This document shows, in pieces, positions 1-6,147 of a stretch of DNA of 10,407 nucleotides. The number at the start of each line of letters is the position of its first letter. The first letter of the stretch is position 1. Origin of the DNA: Phycisphaerales bacterium. GTDB lineage: Bacteria; Planctomycetota; Phycisphaerae; Sedimentisphaerales; Anaerobacaceae. The notes beneath the pieces are model-generated. The model had not been told where the DNA came from. It saw nothing but the letters and a program-made list of their open reading frames with translations, and ran no database searches. The translations under genes and the position numbers were made by a program. The DNA is taken from positions 1-10,407 of the forward strand of contig DQCG01000666.1 in assembly GCA_003533825.1 (NCBI GenBank), written 5' to 3'.

Positions 1-1
1 C

Positions 2-1291
2 GATATTTTCGGTAACGAGATTTTACTGCATTTCGAGGAGCCAGGCTGTTTTGATCCTATGCCTGTGTCTCGGCGGCCGAGGCCAATGACCGTTCCGTTA
101 CGGCGTGACTTCAAGGACCGCAACGGCTATTTGTACATCCTAAACGTTTATGAGGGGACACACATGGAGGGGCTGCCGCCGGGAACCGTTAAATATCTGC
201 GTGTGGTCGAGTCGCCTGAAAAGCGTTTCTGGACACATGCGCAGTGGGGCGGGCAGGGCGTGCATTGTCCGGCTTTGAACTGGCATAGCTTCGAGAACAA
301 GCGTGTTCTCGGCACTGTGCCGGTGGCCGAAGATGGCTCTGCTTATTTCGAGGTGCCCTGCGACAAGTTCATCTTTTTCCAGCTTCTCGATGCGAATAAG
401 ATGATGGTACAGTCTATGCGAAGTGGAACAATCGCCCAGTCCGGCGAGTTGACGGGTTGTGTCGGATGCCATGAGAATCGCCGCCAGACGCCGAAACAGT
501 TTAGTGAGAAGATACCGATAGCTCTGAAGCGGCAGCCGAGCAGACTAAGTGGTTGGAAGGGAGAACCACGACTGTTCAACTATGCAAGCGAGGTGCAGCC
601 TGTTTTCGATAAACACTGTGTTAGCTGTCATGACTTCGACCAGGAAGCCGGGAGAGAGCTCATTCTGGCAGGTGACCGTACTAACACGTTTAATGCTTCC
701 TATAACGAATTGTGGCGGAAGAAGTATATCAAAGCCATTGGAGCCGGGCCATCCGATATCCAGCAGCCCTATTCCTGGGGCTCTCATGCGAGTAAGCTTG
801 TCGAAGTTATTCGAGAAGGACATTATGATGTTAAACTCAGTGGTGACGAATTCGAGCGTATCGTAACCTGGATCGATCTCAATGGGCCGTATTATCCTCG
901 CTACGACTGTGCCTATCCGAATAATCTGACGGGCCGATGCCCACTCGATAACAAACAGCTCAAACGACTCACAGAATTAACAGGTGTGTCTTTTACAAAG
1001 CTGGCCGCTCACAATCAAAATACAGGGCCACAAGTGAGCTTCGACCGTCCACGCCTGAGCCCTTGTCTGGCTAATTTTGAGAACACAAGCCATCCCGGGT
1101 ATATCGAAGCATTGGCAATTATCGAATCCGGCAGACGAATGTTGCTGCAGCGTCCGCGAGCGGACATGCCGGGCTTCGAGGCATGTACTATCGATCAACA
1201 GCGTCAACGAAATTACACAATGCGCCAACAGGCCGAGGTGCGCAATCGCAAGGCAATCCACAATGGGCAGAAGCTTTACGACTTTGATTGA
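2..1291 (+). CDS. HzsA-related multihaem c-type cytochrome, 5'-truncated by window edge
   Basis: The reading frame is open from base 2 with no stop before the first ATG at 59. The residues before that ATG (DIFGNEILL...) read as ordinary coding sequence, so the true start lies outside the window and about 429 C-terminal residues are seen. Two CxxCH haem-attachment motifs are present: CVGCH at bases 458-472 and CVSCH at 617-631. The second is followed by a helical stretch ending in a GHYDVKLS...WIDLNGPYYP segment, typical of the cytochrome-like C-terminal part of HzsA-related proteins in Planctomycetota and relatives. The family is named for similarity to the hydrazine synthase alpha subunit, but most members occur in non-anammox bacteria and have no established reaction. 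Covalent haem implies an exported, periplasmic protein; its signal peptide would be upstream. No other electron-transfer gene is adjacent. Family assignment is fairly sure, function is unknown. Confidence 0.85.
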   Translation, partial: DIFGNEILLHFEEPGCFDPMPVSRRPRPMTVPLRRDFKDRNGYLYILNVYEGTHMEGLPPGTVKYLRVVESPEKRFWTHAQWGGQGVHCPALNWHSFENKRVLGTVPVAEDGSAYFEVPCDKFIFFQLLDANKMMVQSMRSGTIAQSGELTGCVGCHENRRQTPKQFSEKIPIALKRQPSRLSGWKGEPRLFNYASEVQPVFDKHCVSCHDFDQEAGRELILAGDRTNTFNASYNELWRKKYIKAIGAGPSDIQQPYSWGSHASKLVEVIREGHYDVKLSGDEFERIVTWIDLNGPYYPRYDCAYPNNLTGRCPLDNKQLKRLTELTGVSFTKLAAHNQNTGPQVSFDRPRLSPCLANFENTSHPGYIEALAIIESGRRMLLQRPRADMPGFEACTIDQQRQRNYTMRQQAEVRNRKAIHNGQKLYDFD

Positions 1292-1376
1292 CGGTAGCCG
1301 ACTCGACAGTCCTACTGCCTGAAACGATAAATTCCTTTTTCCAACTTCATAAGGATGAGCGGTAGAAAGGCTTAAG

Positions 1377-1387
1377 GTGAAATTCAC
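1377..1387. promoter_or_regulatory. Palindrome upstream of promoter, possible operator
   Basis: GTGAA-A-TTCAC is a perfect 11-base inverted repeat centred on one A. It ends 19 bases before the -35 box at 1407. The position would suit an activator or repressor site, but a palindrome this short can occur by chance and I recognise no regulator. Confidence 0.2.
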
Positions 1388-1406
1388 AAGATCAAGCATT
1401 ATTGTC

Positions 1407-1434
1407 TTGACTTCAATACATCAGAATATACAAT
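1407..1434 (+). promoter_or_regulatory. Sigma70-like promoter for the C10 protease gene
   Basis: TTGACT (1407-1412) and TACAAT (1429-1434) each match the sigma70 consensus at five of six positions, with a 16-base spacer. Transcription would start near 1441, leaving a leader of about 140 nt before the ATG at 1583. The leader holds GGGAGG at 1460-1465 and AGGAG at 1520-1524, neither placed to serve the gene start, and a possible 9-codon reading frame (1473-1502). Bases 1292-1406 hold no gene or clear terminator that I can support. Confidence 0.5.
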
Positions 1435-1582
1435 AAAAATGGCTTTTTGAAATTTTGGTGGGAGGCGACGTTGTGAAAGGGTGCACATTCCATTATGGTT
1501 GAGGTAAAGCACTTCTTATAGGAGCGATATCCACTGGATAGGGTCGCCGCCGGCATCGACGATTTCTTGAGAATTAGTCCAG

Positions 1583-4390
1583 ATGAAATTTAACAGCATT
1601 GTTTTTCCGGTTGTTTTAGCGGTGCTGCTGCTTTGCAGCGGTTTATCGGCGCGGCCTACAACCGCATATGAAGCAGAAATGGTTGTTGCCGGCTGGCTTA
1701 AGGCCAATCCGCTGCCGCTCGGAACGACTCCTGGCCGGCGGGTGTTGGACGTCGAGACCTACGCCGGTCAGGACGACAGGCCCGCTTATTACATTGCTTA
1801 TTTGCAGCCGTCGGGCTTTGTGATTGTCTCGGCGGACAACCTGGTTGAGCCGATTATTGGATTTGCCGACGATGGGACTTACGACCCTTCGTTTGAGAAC
1901 CCGCTGGGGGCGTTAGTTAACAGCGACCTAAACGGGCGAGTGGGGGCGATTAGAAACACGTTCCGCCTGCAAATGTCGGTCGAACCAATTGCGGTCGACA
2001 CCTCGCAGGGCAAGTGGCGGCACTTTATAGATATTGCCGAAGATTCCGAAGGCGGATTTAACTTAATGAGCTTGGTGATAGCCGGCGATATTCGTGTGCT
2101 GCCGCTGGTTCAAAGCCAATGGGGCCAGACACAGGCATTGGGAGATGTTTTCTACAATTATTACAGCCCGAACAACTACTCGTGTGGGTGTCTTGCGACG
2201 GCTATGGCCCAGGTGATGCGCTACTACGAGTATCCTGTCGGTCAGATAGGAATACACGAATTTATGATCAAGGTTGACGGTATTAAACAAATAGCCTCTA
2301 CGCGAGGAGGCGATGGCTTCGGCGGGGCGTACAACTGGAGTGATATGCTCCTGAGACCTCAGTCCGGTTACGGCAATATCACTGGGACGCAGCGCCAGGC
2401 CATCGGGGCGATTTGCTATGATGCCGGTATCGCTGTCGGGATGCATTACGGGGCTAACGGGTCAGGCGCTTTGATGATGGATGCGAGGGATGCATTGATT
2501 AATATATTCCAGTATGGCAATGCAGTCCTGGGATATAATTTCGGCCGGAACATCGATTCCGGGCTAACGGAGATGATCAATCCCAATCTCGACGCGAAAG
2601 CACCTGTTATCCTTGCCATTCTGAATCCTTTTGACCCGAACGGCGGGCATGCGGTTATATGCGATGGATACGGGTATGATTCTTCGACGCTTTACTACCA
2701 TCTGAATATGGGCTGGGAGGGCGTCAATGACATCTGGTACAGCCTGCCGGATATCGATGCTTCACAGAGCAAATTCACATTAGTTGTTGGATGCATCTAC
2801 AATATTATGACCTTGGGCAAAAGTGAGATTGTCAGCGGGCGCATCATGGATCCCAACGGTAAGCCCATCGCCAATGCACAAATCTTCGCCGAGCCGAACG
2901 GACGGGTTCCTCATATGGTGTTGGCCGATGACAGGGGCATATATGCTCTTAAAGGATTGAACTCGGATACATCTTACAAGATATGGGCGGAGGCGGATGG
3001 ATACGTTTTCTCCGAAAAGTTGGTTCAGACGCTACACTCGAATAACAACTCTACCACAGTGGGGAATCGCTGTGGGATCGATTTTTATGCCGATATCGTC
3101 CTGAATCCGCGTTCACCCAAACGTCTTTATGTTGATGCTTATGCTATCGGAGATCCCGGTCCCGGTGATTCGGCTGTTTCCGATCCTGCTGAGGATGGCT
3201 CGGCCGAACATCCCTTTGACGCCATACAGCAGGCAATAGACGCCGCTGTCCCGGGAGATACGGTGGTTATCTTACGCGGGACATATACAGGCGACGGCAA
3301 CCGGGACCTGGATTTCAAAGGAAAGGCGATAACAGTTACCGGCGAGGATCCGAACGATCCGAATCTAGTAATCATCGATTGCGGAGGAACTGTCGAGGAC
3401 CTGCATCGGGGCTTCGTTTTTCATCGGTACGAGACGCCTCTGTCGATATTAACCGGCTTGACCATTACCGGCGGCTATCACGAGCGGGGGGGTGGAATGT
3501 ATTTCGGGGACTACGCCCGGCCTACAGTGACTAACTGCACCTTCCGCGAGAACGCATCATCACTCGGCGGCGGCGTGTATAACGAAAGCAGCCCGGCACT
3601 GACCAACTGTACGTTCATTACCAACTCGGCGGATGGCGGGGGCGGAATGTACAATAGCGGGAATAAGCCCGAGTGTAAGCCGGTACTGAGCAAATGCACG
3701 TTCATCGCCAACACGGCCGCCAACAACGGAGGCGGAATGTACAATTGGGGACGTTACGCCAAGCCCACGGTGACTCACTCTGCATTTCTCCGGAACTCCG
3801 TCTCCGAGGGCGGTGGCGGGGCGATACGAAATAACATGTCGGGCAGCCCGAATCTGGCCAATTGCTTATTTGTCGGGAACACTGCGGCGACGTTCGGTGG
3901 GGCGATACGCAATTCCAACAGCGGTGTTACGATACTGAACAACTGTACGTTCAGTGCGAATTCGGCCGGCAGCGGAACTGCCTTTGCCAGCACGCCGGAC
4001 GATGAAGGATCGCAATCTGCATGTATTCTGCAAGTGATCAATTGTATCATGTGGGACGGCGGCGACGAAATCTATAACGATGACCGCTCAATCGTTAATG
4101 TCAATTACAGCAACGTTCAGGGTGGTTCCGGCGGAGGAACGTGGCCAGGGCAGGGCAATATCGATGTTGATCCCTGTTTTGCGGATCCGGATAACGGCGA
4201 TTGTCATTTGGCATCCAGGACGGGCCGCTGGGAACAGAAGAGCCAAAGCTGGGTTCAGGATGAGGTGACAAGTCCCTGTATCGATGCCGGCAATACGAGC
4301 ACCCCGGTCAACTTCGAGCCGTCCCCTAACGGCGGTGTTATAAATATTGGCGCCTATGGCGGCACTGAAGAGGCAAGCAAGTCGGAATAA
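1583..4390 (+). CDS. Secreted C10 (streptopain-like) cysteine protease fused to a right-handed beta-helix domain
   Basis: Residues 1-23 form a signal peptide (charged start, then a VVLAVLLLCSG core). About 25-170 resembles the C10 propeptide (GFVIVSADNLVEPIIGFADDG). About 174-405 is the peptidase: SCGCLATAMAQ gives nucleophile Cys203, NGGHAVICDGYG gives His356, and LNMGWEGVNDIWY carries the Asn/Trp motif. About 416-475 is a carboxypeptidase-regulatory-like beta-sandwich (SGRIMDPNGKPIANAQI). About 514-900 is a pectate-lyase-like beta-helix, with coils at 636-795 repeating GGGMYN and NCTF. The C-terminus ends in a planctomycete-type SPCIDAG...INIGAYGGTEEAS tail; no dockerin or sorting domain was seen. 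The protein probably acts outside the cell or on its surface, cutting protein while the helix binds polysaccharide or a surface; that pairing is inference. ATG 1583 is the only usable start, since an in-frame TGA lies at 1568, but its Shine-Dalgarno match is poor. It is far longer than SpeB (about 400 residues). Confidence 0.88.
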   Translation: MKFNSIVFPVVLAVLLLCSGLSARPTTAYEAEMVVAGWLKANPLPLGTTPGRRVLDVETYAGQDDRPAYYIAYLQPSGFVIVSADNLVEPIIGFADDGTYDPSFENPLGALVNSDLNGRVGAIRNTFRLQMSVEPIAVDTSQGKWRHFIDIAEDSEGGFNLMSLVIAGDIRVLPLVQSQWGQTQALGDVFYNYYSPNNYSCGCLATAMAQVMRYYEYPVGQIGIHEFMIKVDGIKQIASTRGGDGFGGAYNWSDMLLRPQSGYGNITGTQRQAIGAICYDAGIAVGMHYGANGSGALMMDARDALINIFQYGNAVLGYNFGRNIDSGLTEMINPNLDAKAPVILAILNPFDPNGGHAVICDGYGYDSSTLYYHLNMGWEGVNDIWYSLPDIDASQSKFTLVVGCIYNIMTLGKSEIVSGRIMDPNGKPIANAQIFAEPNGRVPHMVLADDRGIYALKGLNSDTSYKIWAEADGYVFSEKLVQTLHSNNNSTTVGNRCGIDFYADIVLNPRSPKRLYVDAYAIGDPGPGDSAVSDPAEDGSAEHPFDAIQQAIDAAVPGDTVVILRGTYTGDGNRDLDFKGKAITVTGEDPNDPNLVIIDCGGTVEDLHRGFVFHRYETPLSILTGLTITGGYHERGGGMYFGDYARPTVTNCTFRENASSLGGGVYNESSPALTNCTFITNSADGGGGMYNSGNKPECKPVLSKCTFIANTAANNGGGMYNWGRYAKPTVTHSAFLRNSVSEGGGGAIRNNMSGSPNLANCLFVGNTAATFGGAIRNSNSGVTILNNCTFSANSAGSGTAFASTPDDEGSQSACILQVINCIMWDGGDEIYNDDRSIVNVNYSNVQGGSGGGTWPGQGNIDVDPCFADPDNGDCHLASRTGRWEQKSQSWVQDEVTSPCIDAGNTSTPVNFEPSPNGGVINIGAYGGTEEASKSE
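3488..3967 (+). repeat. Beta-helix coil repeats within the protease fusion
   Basis: This segment encodes six successive imperfect coils of about 24-34 residues. Each begins with a Gly-rich turn (GGGMY, GGGVYN, GGGMYN, GGAIRN) and most reach NCTF, KCTF or NCLF before an Asn/Ala/Ser-rich stretch. The regular Gly turn and Cys-x-Phe strand suggest stacked rungs of a right-handed parallel beta-helix. The DNA itself is only weakly repetitive. Confidence 0.75.
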
Positions 4391-4467
4391 GATTCGTAGG
4401 GCTGTAAGATTACCGTTGCCTGCAAATATTTCGTATCTTGTGTAGATTCTGCTGTGGGCATCGGCAT
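4391..4467. other. Short convergent intergenic gap
   Basis: This 77-base gap lies between the 3' ends of the protease gene (+) and the propeller gene (-). It contains no gene. I find no GC-rich hairpin followed by a T-run in either direction, so how the two transcripts end cannot be read from it. Confidence 0.6.
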
Positions 4468-5766
4468 CTATTTTTTTGCCGATAGGTCGGCACAGAGAAG
4501 TTCTTCGTCGTTTCTGATGTAAACGTGCTTGTAGGCAAATGCGGGATGCGACCAGCAAACGCCGCCGCGTTGGCTTAGCTGGCCTTTTGTCGGATCGATA
4601 AGCTTCGTACGGCTGATTTCCTGATAACCGCGGGGCGATAATTTGCTGATGATTAGCTCGCCTCGCTCGTTGAACATCCACGTTCTGTCTCGATTTTGTA
4701 TCATGTGAATGTTGGCCCAGCGGGCTTTGGGCACGGCGTCGAGACTTTCCCACATTCGGTTTCCGGTGAGCAGATCCAGGCAGCGGAGTTCGCCGTAACT
4801 GTCAACACCGTAAATGTAATTGCCCTTGATAATCGGAGTGGATATGCAGCAATGCAGGCTTTCGGTATTTTTTGTATTTTCGCCCTTGCGCTGCCAGACT
4901 TTTTCGACGGTGAGCCTATCCGGGTTGAGTTTCAGCAGGAGCGAGCCGTCAAAGAAACTGCTGACAAAGAGATAATTATTTTCGAAAACCGGGCTGGCGA
5001 TGTTCTGGCTGAGGCGGTCCGGGGTAAATGGGTGTTGCCAGCAGAGCTCTCCATTCAGCGGATCAAGGCCGACAATTCTCTCGACGGTCCAGCAGACCAG
5101 CACGCGTTTGCCAGCCTGGTCGATGACGATGGGTGCCGAATATGAAACATTATCGTTCAGGGCCCGCCATTTTTCTGCTCCGGAAATTTTATCGAAGGCT
5201 ACAATGCTGGCATTGTCTTTACCGCCGATGTGTACTATGACCATGTGGTTTTCGACAACCGGGCAAGCCGAAATTCCCCATATTGGCATCCTGATTGCAT
5301 ATTCGGTATTGAGATTCCTGCTCCAGAGGATGTTTCCGTTTGCTGCATCGAAACAAAAAAAATGCCCCATTGTTCCGAGCGAATAGGCACGGTTTTCATC
5401 GATGGTAACCGAAGCGCGGGGGCCGTTCCTGTGCTCGATTTCCTCATATTTGCATTCATAGTCGTGAGACCAGATTTTGTTGCCCTTCATTGCGTCGAAG
5501 CAGTGAACTCGCTCGATTTGAGTCGGGATCGTTACGCGGTCGGTAACATAAACCCGGCCGCCGGCGACGGTTGGCCCGCTGTAGCCGTTGGCGATTTTGG
5601 CTCGCCATCGGATATTAAGGCTTGGAGCATCGAATTTATCAATAATGCCCTTTTCAGGCCAGATGCCGTCCCGGCTGGGACCTCGCCATTGGGGCCATTC
5701 CTCGCCCCGGGTTGAAACTGCCAAAAACAAGCCTAAGAACGTTATCAATAAACGTTTATTACACAT
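4468..5766 (-). CDS. Exported PQQ-binding-like (BamB-type) beta-propeller protein
   Basis: This is a 432-residue protein with a signal peptide (MCNKR, then LLITFLGLFLAV, cleavage probably near residue 21). The mature start, EEWPQWRGPSRDG, opens many planctomycete propeller proteins. Blades are marked by repeated FD/LD-x-x-x-G-x-x-x-W motifs: CFDAMKGNKIW (89-99), CFDAANGNILW (138-148), AFDKISGAEKW (190-200), GLDPLNGELCW (233-243) and CLDLLTGNRMW (329-339), with a weaker last strand near 423-429. Such domains scaffold protein contacts, as in BamB, or bind PQQ in dehydrogenases. I see no dehydrogenase signature, so an enzyme role is unsupported. ATG 5766 is chosen over an in-frame TTG at 5784 because a TGAGGA ribosome-binding site lies between them and the signal peptide then starts normally. 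The gene stands alone, converging on the protease gene and diverging from the efflux operon. Confidence 0.85.
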   Translation of the reverse strand: MCNKRLLITFLGLFLAVSTRGEEWPQWRGPSRDGIWPEKGIIDKFDAPSLNIRWRAKIANGYSGPTVAGGRVYVTDRVTIPTQIERVHCFDAMKGNKIWSHDYECKYEEIEHRNGPRASVTIDENRAYSLGTMGHFFCFDAANGNILWSRNLNTEYAIRMPIWGISACPVVENHMVIVHIGGKDNASIVAFDKISGAEKWRALNDNVSYSAPIVIDQAGKRVLVCWTVERIVGLDPLNGELCWQHPFTPDRLSQNIASPVFENNYLFVSSFFDGSLLLKLNPDRLTVEKVWQRKGENTKNTESLHCCISTPIIKGNYIYGVDSYGELRCLDLLTGNRMWESLDAVPKARWANIHMIQNRDRTWMFNERGELIISKLSPRGYQEISRTKLIDPTKGQLSQRGGVCWSHPAFAYKHVYIRNDEELLCADLSAKK

Positions 5767-5777
5767 AAGCCCAATCG

Positions 5778-5783
5778 TCCTCA
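5778..5783 (-). promoter_or_regulatory. Ribosome binding site deciding the propeller gene start
   Basis: TGAGGA on the minus strand sits 11 bases before ATG 5766 and overlaps the alternative TTG codon at 5784, which has no such site of its own. The spacing is slightly long but favours the ATG. Confidence 0.5.
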
Positions 5784-5913
5784 AACAAATGGCTTTAGAG
5801 CGTAAGAAAATCCGAAAAATGTTCTGAAACTATCGAATATTGCACCTATTTGAGCGTTTGAGTCTAACAAACACGGCGTTGAAAAACAATGTTATTTTGC
5901 ATATTGGCTGAAC

Positions 5914-5938
5914 TGCAAAGAAAATCCTTTTTTTTGCA
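5914..5938. repeat. AT-rich inverted repeat with 3-base loop
   Basis: TGCAAAGAAAA (5914-5924) pairs with TTTTTTTTGCA (5928-5938) across the loop TCC: 11 pairs, one of them a G-T wobble. It lies in the divergent promoter region and could be a protein-binding site or cruciform. The A/T runs lower its significance. Confidence 0.4.
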
Positions 5939-6017
5939 ATAAAATCCAAATAAAGCCCGTCTTAAACATTACTATATGTGGATTTCTGCGTAAATATTGG
6001 GCAGCTTATTCCTGAAA

Positions 6018-6044
6018 AGAACTGCTGGAAGGCAGTTTTGTTTT
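6018..6044 (+). terminator. Terminator- or attenuator-like hairpin ahead of the efflux operon
   Basis: AACTGC (6020-6025) pairs with GCAGTT (6032-6037) around a 6-base loop. A G-U and an A-U pair extend the stem to 6018/6039, and the stem runs into TTTTGTTTT ending at 6044. This resembles a weak intrinsic terminator on the plus strand, placed about 100 bases before the preferred start of the TolC-like gene. With no upstream plus-strand gene to end, it may act as a leader attenuator or may be chance. Confidence 0.35.
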
Positions 6045-6138
6045 GGGGATTTCAATATCTTAGGCCTGAATTTAAGCAATGACGACTGTACGGCAGGATC
6101 AGGTGTTTCTCAAAGTGTATGGGATACTGGTTTTTATA

Positions 6139-6144
6139 GAGGTG
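6139..6144 (+). promoter_or_regulatory. Ribosome binding site deciding the TolC-like gene start
   Basis: GAGGTG at 6139-6144 is a close match to the anti-Shine-Dalgarno complement and stands just before ATG 6148. The upstream in-frame ATG at 6079 has no comparable site. This favours 6148 as the start. Confidence 0.6.
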
Positions 6145-6147
6145 CTT

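Larger units (their letters stand above)
5767..6147. other. AT-rich divergent regulatory region
   Basis: This region of about 380 bases separates two divergent genes and must hold promoters for both. No supported small gene was found. The best plus-strand promoter guess is TTGAAA (5879-5884) with CATATT (5900-5905), but the 15-base spacer is short. TATATG at 5973-5978 lacks a -35 partner. No minus-strand promoter stands out. Two hairpins (5914-5938 and 6018-6039) are listed separately. If the upstream ATG at 6079 were used, the last 69 bases would be coding. Confidence 0.5.

Noticed and set aside
2..1291. Genuine anammox hydrazine synthase alpha subunit.
   Set aside because: Only the HzsA-related family pattern is visible, no HzsB/C genes are adjacent, and the family is common in non-anammox bacteria.
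4460..4483. ATCGGCA and TGCCGAT inverted repeat with a T-rich loop, considered as a bidirectional terminator.
   Set aside because: The T-run is in the loop rather than after the stem, and the right arm lies inside the propeller gene's last codons. It does not fit an intrinsic terminator on either strand.
4088..4753. A 221-codon minus-strand open frame spanning the 3' ends of two genes.
   Set aside because: It lies antisense to the end of the well-supported protease gene and overlaps the propeller gene in another frame. Its translation shows no recognisable domain and it has no convincing start site.
5230..5715. A 161-codon plus-strand open frame.
   Set aside because: It is entirely antisense to the beta-propeller gene, whose blade motifs confirm the minus-strand frame. 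Its composition is that of a shadow frame.
5767..5784. TTG at 5784 as the start of the propeller gene (438 residues).
   Set aside because: The TGAGGA ribosome site overlaps this codon and serves ATG 5766 instead, which also gives a normal signal peptide.
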